64,000 bases of DNA from Sphaerisporangium album. GTDB taxonomy: Bacteria > Actinomycetota > Actinomycetes > Streptosporangiales > Streptosporangiaceae. Numbering within the stretch: the first letter of the stretch is position 1; the number at the start of each line of letters is the position of its first letter. This document shows positions 25,703-35,466 of this stretch, in pieces. The notes beneath the pieces are model-generated. The model ran no database searches, was not told where the DNA came from, and saw only the letters and a program-made list of their open reading frames with translations. Made by a program: the position numbers and the translations under genes. Where the stretch lies: the NCBI RefSeq assembly GCF_003323745.1, contig NZ_QOIL01000009.1, positions 268,151 through 332,150 of the forward strand, read 5' to 3'.

Positions 25703-27085
25703 TCAGGCGGGCAGGGCGTTCGCGGCGGCGACCATCGCGCGGGTGATCATGCCGAGTTCCTCGGAGCCGGTCACGTACGGCGGCATCGTATAGACAAGGT
25801 GCCCGAACGGGCGCAGCCAGACGCCGTGCTCCATCACGATGTCCTGGATCTTCGGGACGTCCACCGGCGCGTTGGTCTCGATGACGCCGATCGCGCCGAG
25901 CACCCGTACGTCCTTCACCCCCGGGGCGCGGGCGGCCTCGGCGAGCCCGTCGACCAGGCCCCGTTCGATGCGCGCGACCTCCTGCCGCCACGGGCGCTCG
26001 CCGAGGAGGGTGAGCGAGGCGTCGGCCACCGCCGCGGCGAGGGGGTTGCCCATGAACGTCGGCCCGTGCATCAGCACGCCGACGCGCTCGGCCACCTCGC
26101 GCGTGCACAGCGTGGCCGCCATGGTGAGGTAACCGCCGGTCAGCGCCTTGCCCACGCACATGATGTCGGGCCTGACGCCCGCGTGGTCGCAGCCGAACAG
26201 CTCGCCCGTGCGGCCGAAGCCGGTCGCGATCTCGTCCGCGATGAGCAGCAGCCCGTGCTCGTCGGCCAGCTCACGAAGCCGGGCCAGGTAGGCCGGATGG
26301 TAGAATCGCATGCCGCCCGCCCCCTGGACGACGGGCTCGACGATGATCGCCGCCAGCTCGCCGGCGTGCCGCGCGACCACTTCGGCCAGATGATCCATGT
26401 ACGCCTCGTCCGGCGGCCCACCGGCCACCGCCGCGGACGTGGCCGACGGCTCCCTCGGCACGAACGTCCCGTCGTGCGTGCCGAGCGGCTCGGCGGGCGC
26501 TCCAGGCCGCGAGGGTCGTGCACCGCCGGCCCTGCCTGGGTGGTGGCCGTAGCCGCCGGGGGGTCTGTCGGCGAAGACGTGCTGGGGCAGGACGCCGGTG
26601 AACATGTGGTGCATGCCGTTGACGGGGTCGCACACCGCCATGGCGCCGAAGGTGTCGCCGTGGTAGCCCCCCCGCACGGTCAGCAGGCGGCTCTTCCCCG
26701 TGCACTGGATCGCGATCTTGATGGCGACCTCGACCGCGACCGACCCGGAGTCGGCCAGGAACACCCGCTCAAGCCCGGTCATCTCGGCCAGGCGCCGCGC
26801 GACCCGCACGGCCGGCTCGTGGGTCAGGCCGCCGAACATGACGTGCGCCATGACGCCGACCTGGTCGCGGGCGGCGGCGTTCAGCGCCGGGTGGTTGTGG
26901 CCGTGGATGGCGGCCCACCATGAGGACATGCCGTCGACCAGCTCACGGCCGTCCGCCAGCCTCAGCCGCACGCCCTCGGCGCCGGCCACGGGATGGGCGG
27001 CCGTGGCCGGGTAGGCGGGGGCGTAGGGGTGCCACAGGTGCCTGCGGTCCAGTTCACGAAGCGTTTCGGCGTCCACGCGGGCCAC
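25703..27085 (-). CDS. bioA: Adenosylmethionine-8-amino-7-oxononanoate aminotransferase
   Basis: PLP enzyme of biotin synthesis (KAPA to DAPA with SAM as amino donor), 460 aa. Family landmarks: HLWHPYAP near the N-terminus, [41 protein letters not shown] and the PLP Lys in [10 protein letters not shown]. It is about 30 residues longer than usual. The excess is a low-complexity Gly/Pro/Ala insertion at residues about 181-226, between [10 protein letters not shown] and the AYMDHL helix. No other bio gene is adjacent. Confidence 0.93.
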   Translation of the reverse strand: MARVDAETLRELDRRHLWHPYAPAYPATAAHPVAGAEGVRLRLADGRELVDGMSSWWAAIHGHNHPALNAAARDQVGVMAHVMFGGLTHEPAVRVARRLAEMTGLERVFLADSGSVAVEVAIKIAIQCTGKSRLLTVRGGYHGDTFGAMAVCDPVNGMHHMFTGVLPQHVFADRPPGGYGHHPGRAGGARPSRPGAPAEPLGTHDGTFVPREPSATSAAVAGGPPDEAYMDHLAEVVARHAGELAAIIVEPVVQGAGGMRFYHPAYLARLRELADEHGLLLIADEIATGFGRTGELFGCDHAGVRPDIMCVGKALTGGYLTMAATLCTREVAERVGVLMHGPTFMGNPLAAAVADASLTLLGERPWRQEVARIERGLVDGLAEAARAPGVKDVRVLGAIGVIETNAPVDVPKIQDIVMEHGVWLRPFGHLVYTMPPYVTGSEELGMITRAMVAAANALPA

Positions 27086-27181
27086 ATTAGCCCCGGCGCC
27101 CGCCGCGCACGGCGACCTCGGCCCCGCCTGTGGAAAAGTCCCGGAACCCGGCCCCGGCCTGTGGACGACCGCCCGTCGACC

Positions 27182-28618
27182 TCAGCCGGCGAGCCCCTGA
27201 CCGCGCGCCCACTCCATCAGCGCCTCCCGGGCGGCGTCCTTGCCGAGCACGCCCTTGTCGAGGCGCAGGTCGAGCAGGAACTTCCACGCCCTGCCCACCA
27301 CGGGACCCGGCCCGACCCCGAGCGCCTCCTGGATCTCGTTGCCGTCGAGCTCGGGCCGCATCTTGGCCAGCTCCTCCTCGTCGGCGAGGCGGGCGATGCG
27401 CACTTCCAGCTCGTCGTAGGTGCGCGAGAGGGCCTGCGCCTTGCGCCTGTTGCGGGTCGTGCAGTCGGCTCGGGTGAGCTTGTGCAGCCGTTCGAGCAGG
27501 TGGCCGCCGTCGCGGACGTAGCGGCGCACCGCCGAGTCGGTCCACTCGCCGGTGCCGTAGCCGTGGAAGCGCAGGTGTAGCTCGACCAGGCGGGCGACGT
27601 CCGCCACGACGTCCTTGGGGAACCGCAGCTCGGTCAGGCGCTTCTTGGTCATCTGCGCGCCCACCACCTCGTGGTGGTGGAACGAGACGCGGCCGCCCTC
27701 TTCGTACCGCCGCGTCTTCGGCTTACCGATGTCGTGCAGCAGCGCCGCCCAGCGCAGCACGCGGTCCGGCCCCGCGGCCTCCAGGGCGATCGCCTGCTCC
27801 AGCACGATGAGCGTGTGCTCGTAGACGTCCTTGTGCCGGTGGTGCTCGTCGATCTCCAGCCGGAGCTTGGGCAGCTCGGGCAGGACGTGCGCCGCGAGGC
27901 CCGTGTCCACCAGCAGGCCGAGGCCCTCGCGCGGCCCCGCCCCGCAGATCAGCTTGTCCAGCTCGTCGCGGATGCGCTCGGCGGAGACGATCTCGACGCG
28001 CTCGGCCATCGACGTCATGGCCGCCACCACGGCAGGATCGACGGTGAAGCCCAGCTGGGAGGCGAAACGGGCCGCGCGCAGCATGCGGAGCGGGTCGTCG
28101 TCGAACGACCGCTCGGGCGTCCCGGGGGTGCGCAGCACCTTCTCGCCGAGGTCGCGCAGGCCGCCGTACGGGTCGACGAACTCGTGCCCGGGCAGCCGGA
28201 CGGCCATCGCGTTGACCGCGAAGTCGCGCCGCTCCAGGTCGGCCTCCAGCGTCTCGCCGTAGGCGACCTCGGGCTTCCTGGACTTCGGGTCGTAGGACTC
28301 GCTGCGGTAGGTGGTGATCTCCAGCACCCAGCCGCCCTTGCGGACGCCGACGGTGCCGAAGTCGATGCCGATCGTCCACACGGAGTCGGCCCAGCCGGTG
28401 ACGATCTCCAGCACCCGCTCGGGACGCGCGTCGGTGGTCAGGTCGAGGTCGTTGCCGATGCGGCCGAGGAAGACGTCGCGAACCGACCCGCCGACCACGG
28501 CGAGTTCGTGCCCCTGCGCGGCGAACAGCTCGCCGAGTTCGTCGGCGACCGGAGCGATCCGCCGGAATAGGTCGATCACGGCCCTCTGCTGACTAACGCT
28601 CAGATTTGAGACGGACAA
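27182..28618 (-). CDS. pcnA: CCA tRNA nucleotidyltransferase / poly(A) polymerase family
   Basis: A 478-aa nucleotidyltransferase adding or repairing the tRNA 3' CCA. Catalytic head: VVGGSVRDVFLGR (residues about 41-53), DLDLTT with the metal-binding acids, RRDFAVNAM, then DDPLRMLRAARFA. An HD phosphohydrolase domain follows (LHDIGKPKTRR, residues about 290-300). The TTG at 28618 gives the usual N-terminal extension; the next candidate is the GTG 13 codons on. It is divergent from the YbaK-like gene, the same side of the murJ-sigM block as in mycobacteria. Confidence 0.94.
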   Translation of the reverse strand: MSVSNLSVSQQRAVIDLFRRIAPVADELGELFAAQGHELAVVGGSVRDVFLGRIGNDLDLTTDARPERVLEIVTGWADSVWTIGIDFGTVGVRKGGWVLEITTYRSESYDPKSRKPEVAYGETLEADLERRDFAVNAMAVRLPGHEFVDPYGGLRDLGEKVLRTPGTPERSFDDDPLRMLRAARFASQLGFTVDPAVVAAMTSMAERVEIVSAERIRDELDKLICGAGPREGLGLLVDTGLAAHVLPELPKLRLEIDEHHRHKDVYEHTLIVLEQAIALEAAGPDRVLRWAALLHDIGKPKTRRYEEGGRVSFHHHEVVGAQMTKKRLTELRFPKDVVADVARLVELHLRFHGYGTGEWTDSAVRRYVRDGGHLLERLHKLTRADCTTRNRRKAQALSRTYDELEVRIARLADEEELAKMRPELDGNEIQEALGVGPGPVVGRAWKFLLDLRLDKGVLGKDAAREALMEWARGQGLAG

Positions 28619-28760
28619 GCTGGGTAGGTCCTTCGGTCACGGAACAGAATCTCCGCGTCAGCCCTGGTGTAACCCGCCGGGGCGAAACCCAAGCGGTCAC
28701 TAGGTGACGGTCAGTCGCAGATCTGTCGGGGGCACCCGTACAAGACAAGGAGCACGAGAG

Positions 28761-29339
28761 ATGAAAGACGCCCTCGCGATCCACCGCTGGCTCCTGTCCC
28801 ACCAGACCCACCATGAGATCGTACGGCTTCCGCGGGCCTTGACGTGCGCCGACGATCTTCCCGAGATCCTCGGCGTGGAGCCCGCCCGGTGCATCCGGGT
28901 CACGGTGTTCGAGGTCACGACCCGCAACGGCCGGGCGCCGGTCGCCGTCGTCACCACGGTCGCGGACCCACCGCGGCCCGGCGCCGTGGGAGCCCTCCTC
29001 TGCGCCCGCAGGGTGCGGCCCGCGTCCGCGTTCCTGGTGAACTCGGCCACGGACTACGCCGCCACATCAGTGTCACCCCTCCTGCTCCCCGATGAGCTCA
29101 CCGTCCTCATCGACGACCGCCTGACCGAGCCCTCCGCCGCCGACGCCGACGTCTATATCGCCACCGGCGAACGCCATACGGCGGTGCGCCTGCGCACCCT
29201 CGACCTGCTCGGACTCACCCGCGGCCGATACGTCGACCTCCAGGCGTCGCGCCACAAGACCGTGCGCCTCCCCGGCTCCCGCGAGGTGCGCCCGGTGGTT
29301 GGGCTCCCCCGGCGCGAATCGCCGTCCGCCCTGCTTTAG
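28761..29339 (+). CDS. YbaK/EbsC-like aminoacyl-tRNA editing domain protein
   Basis: A 192-aa single-domain protein of the YbaK/ProX type, whose known members hydrolyse mischarged aminoacyl-tRNAs. Recognised from LAIHRWLLSHQTHHEIVRLP, VFEVTTRNGRAPVAV, ARRVRPASAFLVN and LPDELTVLIDDRL. The usual catalytic Lys is not obvious, so activity is uncertain. The ATG has an AAGGAG site 8 nt upstream. In mycobacteria this slot, divergent from pcnA, is held by a Nudix gene (mutT4). The proximity to a tRNA-processing enzyme is suggestive only. Confidence 0.8.
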   Translation: MKDALAIHRWLLSHQTHHEIVRLPRALTCADDLPEILGVEPARCIRVTVFEVTTRNGRAPVAVVTTVADPPRPGAVGALLCARRVRPASAFLVNSATDYAATSVSPLLLPDELTVLIDDRLTEPSAADADVYIATGERHTAVRLRTLDLLGLTRGRYVDLQASRHKTVRLPGSREVRPVVGLPRRESPSALL

Positions 29340-29385
29340 GCCATACCATTCTGGGCGTGCGCCGAACTCCACCCCTGGCCGGCAC

Positions 29386-31515
29386 GTGACCCGCGGAGCC
29401 GCCCTGATCTCTGTGCTGACCGCCGCCTTCCTCCTCGTCCCGGCGGCGGTCGCCGGTGCCGCGCGCGCGACCGTCGCTCCGGCCGGGCAGGTGCAGGCCG
29501 CCTCCGCGACCAGCCGTCAGGACGCCCAGATCGTGGTGAGCTCCATCGCCCCGGCGGTGCCGCGCGACTCCTCCACTCCAGTGAAGATCACCGGCGCCGT
29601 GGCGAACACCGGCGCGGCGACCATGTCGTGGGTGTCGGTCCGGCTCCGCTTCTCCCGCCAGCCGTTCGCGACCCGCGCCGAGATGCAGGCCTTCGCCGAC
29701 GGCGGCCAGATCCTCGACTCGACGCGGTTCACCGTCCCGGTGAGCCAGCTCCCGGCGTCGGGCAAGGTGCCCTGGGAGTTCACCTTCACCCCCGCCGAGC
29801 TGCAGATGTTCCGCTTCGGCGTCTACCCCATGACCATCGAGCTGGTGAACACCGCCGGGCAGCAGCTCGCCGCCCAGCGCACCCTCATGCCCTACGCGCC
29901 GGCGAACCAGCCCGTCGCCCGCACCAAGATCGCCTGGGCGCTGCCTCTCGTCGACCAGCCGCGCAGGGGTGACGACTCCACCTTCGTGGACGACGGCCTG
30001 AAGCAGTCCCTCGCCGACGACGGCCGGCTCGGGAAGATCCTGAAGATCGCCGAGACGCCGTCCAAGGGCGTCACCTGGTTCGTCGACCCGTCCCTGCTCG
30101 ACGACGCGCGCGCCATGTCGCAGGGATACTCCGTCGGAGCCGCCAAGAAGCCCGCCGACCAGGCCGCGGGCCAGTGGCTGCAGAGGGTGCGCACGGCGCT
30201 GGCCGACGTCCCCGTCTCCGCCACCCCCTACGGCGACCCCGACGTCGCGGCGGTCAGCCACCAGGGGCTCGACTCCGCCGCGCGCACCGCGCTGGACATG
30301 GGCGGGTCCGTCGCCACCGACCTCCTCGGCAAGGAGGTCACCACCAGCGTGAACTGGCCGGTCGGCGGGGTGATCGACAACGACGCCCTCGACGCGCTGG
30401 CCGTCGGCGATGTCAAGACCGTCCTGCTGTCCGCGACGGCCCTGCCCCCGAACCCTCCGGTGACCTACACCCCCGACGCCGGGGCGAAGCTGGAGACGGT
30501 CAAGGGGACGGTCGGCGTGGTGCTCGTCGACCCCGTGCTGAGCCAGCTCCTCACGTCCGGCGCCTCGGCCCCCGGCGGCCCCACGCTGGCCACCCAGCGC
30601 TTCCTCGCCGAGACGGTCATGATCGGCGCCGAGCGTCCCCAGGAGGCCCGCACGGTCGTGGCCGCGCCTCCCCGGCGCTGGAACCCCGACCCCGCCTTCG
30701 TCACGGCGTTGCTGAAGGCCACCGCGTCCGCGCCCTGGCTCAAGCCGGTCACCCTCGGCTCCGTCAAGCCGTCCAAGCCGGCGACTCCGCGCACCGGCCT
30801 GCTCTACACCGACAAGGACCGGCAGGCCGAGCTCGGCAAGTCCTACCTCTCGGGCGTCAAGAAGCTCGGCCGCCGCGCCGACCTCACCGCCGTCGTCACC
30901 CAGGACCGCCGGCGGGTCTTCGACACCGCCCTGCTCCGGCTCACCTCCTCGGCGTGGCGCGGCCGCACCGGCGAGGCGTCCCCCCTGGTCAAGCAGATCG
31001 ACGCGGCGGTGACGACGCGCACCGACGCCATCTCGGTGAGCACCGGCGAGCAGGAACGCATGCTGGCGGGCAACAACGGCGTGATCCCGATCAGCATCCG
31101 CAACGACCTCCCCGACCAGGAGGTCACCGTCGGCGTCAAGATCACGTCCGGGGACCGCAAGCTGCTCACGATCGGCTCCTACGAGTCCCCGGTCACGATC
31201 AGCCCCGGCAAGACCCGGCCCATCGACATCCCGATGACCGCCAGCGGCGGCGGCCAGGCGACGGTCAAGGTGCAGCTCACCAGCGCGACCGGGGCTCGGT
31301 ACGGCCCCCCTGTCGAGATCACCGTGCGCACCACCGGGTACACCGGCATCGCGCTGGTGATCGTCGGCGCGGCCCTGGCCGTCATGCTGGCCGCGGTGAC
31401 GCTGCGCATCCTGCGCCGCCACTCGCGGCGCCCCACCGGCCGGCGCAGGCCGGCGCCGCCGCCCGCCCCCGCCGTCGTCCCCGAACCCGCCCAGCACCGA
31501 GAGGGGCCCTCATGA
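29386..31515 (+). CDS. DUF6049 family exported membrane-anchored protein
   Basis: A 709-aa protein, the counterpart of the conserved gene upstream of mviN in actinobacteria (Rv3909 in M. tuberculosis). An N-terminal signal peptide (ALISVLTAAFLLVPAAVAGA) leads a large extracytoplasmic region with an Ig-like start (IVVSSIAPAVPRDSS). A C-terminal membrane helix (GIALVIVGAALAVMLAAVTL) and a basic Pro-rich tail follow. The GTG start has no ribosome-binding site. Its stop overlaps the murJ start (ATGA), so it probably serves lipid II flipping or cell-wall assembly. Molecular role unknown. Confidence 0.82.
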   Translation: MTRGAALISVLTAAFLLVPAAVAGAARATVAPAGQVQAASATSRQDAQIVVSSIAPAVPRDSSTPVKITGAVANTGAATMSWVSVRLRFSRQPFATRAEMQAFADGGQILDSTRFTVPVSQLPASGKVPWEFTFTPAELQMFRFGVYPMTIELVNTAGQQLAAQRTLMPYAPANQPVARTKIAWALPLVDQPRRGDDSTFVDDGLKQSLADDGRLGKILKIAETPSKGVTWFVDPSLLDDARAMSQGYSVGAAKKPADQAAGQWLQRVRTALADVPVSATPYGDPDVAAVSHQGLDSAARTALDMGGSVATDLLGKEVTTSVNWPVGGVIDNDALDALAVGDVKTVLLSATALPPNPPVTYTPDAGAKLETVKGTVGVVLVDPVLSQLLTSGASAPGGPTLATQRFLAETVMIGAERPQEARTVVAAPPRRWNPDPAFVTALLKATASAPWLKPVTLGSVKPSKPATPRTGLLYTDKDRQAELGKSYLSGVKKLGRRADLTAVVTQDRRRVFDTALLRLTSSAWRGRTGEASPLVKQIDAAVTTRTDAISVSTGEQERMLAGNNGVIPISIRNDLPDQEVTVGVKITSGDRKLLTIGSYESPVTISPGKTRPIDIPMTASGGGQATVKVQLTSATGARYGPPVEITVRTTGYTGIALVIVGAALAVMLAAVTLRILRRHSRRPTGRRRPAPPPAPAVVPEPAQHREGPS

Positions 31516-33125
31516 GCCGGGTCTTGCGCGCCAGCGCGATCATGGCCGCCGGCACGATGGTCTCCCGCGTGACGGGCTTCTTCCGGACCGCGGTGCTCGC
31601 CTCGGCCATCGGCGTCGCGGCCCTGGGCGACGCGTACAACGTCGCGTACATGATCCCGATGATGCTGTTCGACTTCCTCATCGGAGGCGTGCTCAGCAGC
31701 GTCGTCGTCCCCATGATCGTGAAGGCGCAGAAGACCGACCCCGACGGTGGCCGGGCGTACGAGCAGCGGCTGATGACCGTGGCGACACTGGCGCTGCTCA
31801 CCATCGCCGTGCTCGGCGTGATCTTCGCCCCGGTGCTGGTCAGCGTGATGACGACGAACCTCGACGAGGTCGAGTTCCAGGTGACCGTCACGCTGACCCG
31901 CTACATCCTGCCCCAGATCGCGTTCTTCGGGATCGGCGCGGTCGCGGGCGCCATCCTCAATACCCGCGACCGGTTCGCGGCGCCCATGTGGGCTCCGGTG
32001 CTCAACAACATCGTCGTCATCGCGGTCGGCCTGATGTATCACGTCGTGAGCCACGCGGGCGGTGACGTCAAGGCGGTGACCTCCTCGGACCTGGCGCTGC
32101 TCGGCATCGGCACCACGGCGGGCATCGTCGCGCAGGGGATCATCCTCGTCATCGCCGTGCACCGGGTGGGGTTCCGTTTCGTGCCCCGGTTCGACCTGCG
32201 CAACGCCCGGCTCGGCGAGATGGGCAAGATGGGCGCGTGGACGCTGGGCTTCGTCGTGGTCAACCAGATCGGCCTGATCATCACCACGAACCTCGCGACC
32301 GGCGCCACCGCCAAGGCCGGCTCCGAGCACGTCGCCGGCTTCACGTCGTACACCCTCTCGTACCAGTTCTTCCAGCTGCCGTACGGCATCATCGCCGTCT
32401 CGGTGATCACGGCGATGCTGCCCCGTATGAGCCGTTACGCCCACGAGGGGCAGTTCGACGCGATCCGCCAGGAGTTCACCTCCGGCGTGCGGCTCGTCTC
32501 GGCGGTCATCGTGCCCGCCGGGCTCATGCTCATGGTGCTCGGCCCGGCGATCGCCGTGTTGATCTTCGCGCACGGCAACACGTCGGTGGACGACGCCGTG
32601 AACATCGGAAACGTGCTCCAGGTGTTCGGGCTCGCGCTGGTGCCCTTCTCGATCTACCAGCTGCTGCTGCGGGTGTTCTACAGCTTCGGCGACACCCGCA
32701 CCCCGGCACTGATCGCCGTCGGCAACGTCGTGCTCAACGCCACCTCGGGGTTCCTCCTCTACCTGGTCCTGCCGCCCCATCTCATCGTCATGGGGCTCGC
32801 CCTGGCCTTCACGCTGGCGTACGTCCTCGGCGGGGCGGTCGCGTGGCGGCTCGCCGCCACGAAGGTCGAGGGCGGCCTCGGTGGCCGGGCCGTCGCGTCG
32901 GGACTGTCGCGCATGTACATCGCGTCGATTCCGGCGGCCGCGATCGCGCTGGCCGCGCTGTGGGGCACCAAGCAGATCGCGGGCGTCACGCCCCTCAGCT
33001 CGGCGATCATGCTGATCGCGGGCGGCGGCGCCGGCGGGCTGATCTACTTGGTCGCGTCCCACAGAATGCGCATCACCGAGATCACTTCGATCATTGGACT
33101 TGTTGCCGGACGGGTAGGCCGCTAG
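31512..33125 (+). CDS. murJ: Lipid II flippase MurJ (MviN)
   Basis: A 537-aa polytopic protein of the MOP superfamily that flips lipid II across the membrane for peptidoglycan synthesis. The first helix region (MSRVLRASAIMAAGTMVSR, then GFFRTAVLASAIG) and the central LNTRDRFAAPMWAPVLNN are MurJ signatures. About 14 helices are predicted. In mycobacteria MviN carries a fused intracellular pseudokinase and an extracellular domain. Here the protein ends after the last helix, and those parts are encoded by the next gene. It is coupled to DUF6049 by ATGA. Confidence 0.95.
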   Translation: MSRVLRASAIMAAGTMVSRVTGFFRTAVLASAIGVAALGDAYNVAYMIPMMLFDFLIGGVLSSVVVPMIVKAQKTDPDGGRAYEQRLMTVATLALLTIAVLGVIFAPVLVSVMTTNLDEVEFQVTVTLTRYILPQIAFFGIGAVAGAILNTRDRFAAPMWAPVLNNIVVIAVGLMYHVVSHAGGDVKAVTSSDLALLGIGTTAGIVAQGIILVIAVHRVGFRFVPRFDLRNARLGEMGKMGAWTLGFVVVNQIGLIITTNLATGATAKAGSEHVAGFTSYTLSYQFFQLPYGIIAVSVITAMLPRMSRYAHEGQFDAIRQEFTSGVRLVSAVIVPAGLMLMVLGPAIAVLIFAHGNTSVDDAVNIGNVLQVFGLALVPFSIYQLLLRVFYSFGDTRTPALIAVGNVVLNATSGFLLYLVLPPHLIVMGLALAFTLAYVLGGAVAWRLAATKVEGGLGGRAVASGLSRMYIASIPAAAIALAALWGTKQIAGVTPLSSAIMLIAGGGAGGLIYLVASHRMRITEITSIIGLVAGRVGR

Positions 33126-33150
33126 GCATAGGGAACCGCGAAGTCCGGTT

Positions 33151-33178
33151 CGCCCGTGTTCCAAGGGCAACACGGGCG
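33151..33178 (+). terminator. Hairpin after murJ
   Basis: Perfect 10-bp stem CGCCCGTGTT / AACACGGGCG with an 8-nt loop, 25 bp after the murJ stop and about 130 bp before the pseudokinase gene. It has no U-tract and may only partially terminate. Confidence 0.6.
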
Positions 33179-33305
33179 GCACCCGCTCCGGACTACCATG
33201 GTGCCGGTGCACGGTGGAGGCCGGGCACTGCCGGCTGACAAGGAGCAGGAGGGGCGTGGGGGTATTCGCACGGACATCGCCCACGACCAGGGAGAGGAAC
33301 GCCTC

Positions 33306-34808
33306 ATGAGCGCCCCTGCCGTGGAGCCCGGCGGCCGGCTGGCCGACCGGTTCCGCCTGGAAGACCGTGTCAGCGAGTCAGGTGGCGCCACCTTGTGGAA
33401 GGCCATCGACGAGGTGCTGGCGCGGCCCGTCGCCGTCCTCACGCTGTCCCCGGAGTTCGAGCGCGTCGCCGAGGTCGTGACCGCGGCCCGCGGCGCGAGC
33501 CGTCTCACCGACCCCCGCCTCACGCAGGTCTTCGACGCCGCCGAAGAGGACGGCCAGGCCTACGTCGTGAGCGAGTGGGTCACCGGCGAGACGCTCACCG
33601 ACATGGTCTCCTCGGGGCCGATGGCGCCCGAGCGCGCGGCGGCGCTGGTCGCGGAGGCCGCCGAGGCGGTCGCCCACGCCCACCAGGCCGGGCTCGCCCA
33701 CCTGTGCCTCACCCCCGACCGGCTGATCTGGACGGCCGGGAACACCGTCAAGCTGCTCGGCCTGGCGGTGGACGCCTCCCTGTGCGCGGTCGAGAGCGAC
33801 GATGCGGCCCGGGAGGACGCGCAGGGTCTCGGACGCCTGCTCTACACGGCCCTGACCGGCCACTGGCCCGGCGACGGCGATGTCGGCCTCCCCGCCGCCC
33901 CGCTCGACGACGGCAAGATCTGCACGCCCCGCCAGGTCACGGCGGGCGTCCCCGGCTTCCTGGACGCGATCACGTGCCGGGCGCTGCTCCAGGAGCCGCG
34001 CCGCGGGCTTCCCCCGCTCGCCACCCCCGCCGACGTCGCCGAGGCGCTGGCCGAGGTGCCGAGGCCCGCGCCCGTGCCCGTGTCGGCGATCCCGCCGGCC
34101 CTCGGCTTCCGCTCCGAGGCGCCCGACGCCCTCGACCACACGATGCCGCCCCGGCAGCAGGAATCCTCCCATCCGCCCGTGCAGCCGAGACCTCCCCGCT
34201 CCGGCGGCGTGGCCGGCCGTGTCATGGTGACCGTGGTCGTCCTGCTGATCATCGCCGCGGTGGGCATCGGCGCGTGGACTCTGGGGCAGAACCTCGGCAA
34301 GCGCGACACGGCGGCCAGCCCGTCCGCGTCCGCCTCCAAGCCTCCGCCACCGAAGATCGTCACCGTGAAGCCGGCGAGCGCCACGGGCTTCGACCCGCTC
34401 GGCGACGACCTCGCCGAGCACCCCGAGACCGCCCACCTGGCCATCGACGGCAAGGCGTCCACCGAGTGGCACACCCTGAGCTACCAGACCGCCGACCTGG
34501 GCGGACTGAAGGAAGGCGTCGGGCTGCTGCTCGACATGGGCAAGGCGACCGCGGTGTCGGACGTGGTGGTGTCGCTGGGCGACAGGCCCGGGGCCACCAT
34601 CCAGCTCAAGGTGGGTGACAGCCCTGATCTGAAGGCGCTCAAGACGGCCGCGAAGCAGGAGAACGTCTCCGGCACGGTGACCCTCACACCGGCGAAGGCG
34701 ACGACAGGTCAGTACGTTTTGATCTGGTTTACGCGCCTTCCAGCGTTTGACGCGAAGTTTCGTGGCACCATCTATGAGGTAGTGGTGAACTCTCCCGGAT
34801 CGGCCTAA
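33306..34808 (+). CDS. Membrane pseudokinase, partner of MurJ
   Basis: A 500-aa protein. A kinase-like domain fills residues about 16-265 but lacks catalytic residues: the VAIK Lys is missing (RPVAVLTL), HRD is replaced by HLC (LAHLCLTPDRLIW) and DFG by LGLAVDA. A Pro-rich linker, a membrane helix (about 306-328, VMVTVVVLLIIAAVGIGAW) and an extracytoplasmic discoidin-like domain (DGKASTEWHTLSYQTADLGG) follow. This matches the C-terminal half of mycobacterial MviN, whose phosphorylated pseudokinase binds FhaA. Start at ATG 33306; the open frame runs 50 codons further upstream. Confidence 0.87.
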   Translation: MSAPAVEPGGRLADRFRLEDRVSESGGATLWKAIDEVLARPVAVLTLSPEFERVAEVVTAARGASRLTDPRLTQVFDAAEEDGQAYVVSEWVTGETLTDMVSSGPMAPERAAALVAEAAEAVAHAHQAGLAHLCLTPDRLIWTAGNTVKLLGLAVDASLCAVESDDAAREDAQGLGRLLYTALTGHWPGDGDVGLPAAPLDDGKICTPRQVTAGVPGFLDAITCRALLQEPRRGLPPLATPADVAEALAEVPRPAPVPVSAIPPALGFRSEAPDALDHTMPPRQQESSHPPVQPRPPRSGGVAGRVMVTVVVLLIIAAVGIGAWTLGQNLGKRDTAASPSASASKPPPPKIVTVKPASATGFDPLGDDLAEHPETAHLAIDGKASTEWHTLSYQTADLGGLKEGVGLLLDMGKATAVSDVVVSLGDRPGATIQLKVGDSPDLKALKTAAKQENVSGTVTLTPAKATTGQYVLIWFTRLPAFDAKFRGTIYEVVVNSPGSA

Positions 34809-34821
34809 CAGGACACGCGTT

Positions 34822-35466
34822 GTGAACCTTCCCCCCGATAGCCCACCGGCGGCACAGCAGGCCGCAGGGTCCGCGTCGACCGACGCCGACCTGCTGACCC
34901 GCCATATCGGCGGTGATCCACACGCATTCAGCGAGATCGTCCGCCGACACCGAGATCGCATGTGGGCCGTGGCCCTGCGCACTCTCGGTGACCCGGACGA
35001 AGCGGCCGACGCCGTGCAGGACGCCTTCGTCTCCGCCTACCGCAAGGCCGACAGCTTTCGCGGCGAGGCGGCGGTCACCACGTGGCTGCACCGCATCGTC
35101 GTCAACGCCTGCCTCGACCGCATGCGCCGCAAGTCGATCCGCCCTGTCGCCGACGACGAGCTCGTCGAGGCGGCCGAGCGGGACACGCCGATTCCCGACC
35201 ACACGGGCGATCGGGACGTGTCCATGGAGGTCTCGGCCGCGCTCAAGCTCCTGCCGGCCGACCAGCGGGCCGCGTTGGTCCTGGTCGACATGATGGGCTA
35301 CTCCGTGGAGGACGCCGCCCAGGTGCTCGGCGTGCCGACCGGCACGATCAAGAGCCGCTGCGCCCGGGGCCGTGCGAAACTCGCCCCGATTCTTGCGCAT
35401 CTGCGGAACCGATCGGACCTAACCCGCGTCTCATCCGCGAAGGGAGCAGAACTTCGTGACGGGTGA
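34822..35466 (+). CDS. sigM: ECF RNA polymerase sigma factor (SigM-like)
   Basis: A 214-aa group 4 sigma factor. Region 2 is at about residues 24-92 (HAFSEIVRRHRDRMWAVALR, DEAADAVQDAFVSAYRKADS), and region 4 at about 145-200 (LPADQRAALVLVDMMGYSVE, GTIKSRCARGRAKL). The gene order murJ-sigM-anti-sigma-trxB-trxA is that of the mycobacterial sigM locus, which supports the symbol. The GTG start is 13 bp after the pseudokinase stop. Its 3' end overlaps the anti-sigma gene by 11 bp. Confidence 0.92.
   Translation: MNLPPDSPPAAQQAAGSASTDADLLTRHIGGDPHAFSEIVRRHRDRMWAVALRTLGDPDEAADAVQDAFVSAYRKADSFRGEAAVTTWLHRIVVNACLDRMRRKSIRPVADDELVEAAERDTPIPDHTGDRDVSMEVSAALKLLPADQRAALVLVDMMGYSVEDAAQVLGVPTGTIKSRCARGRAKLAPILAHLRNRSDLTRVSSAKGAELRDG

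Noticed and set aside
29215..31497. A 760-codon frame antisense to the DUF6049 gene
   Set aside because: Shadow frame; no ribosome-binding site and low-complexity composition.
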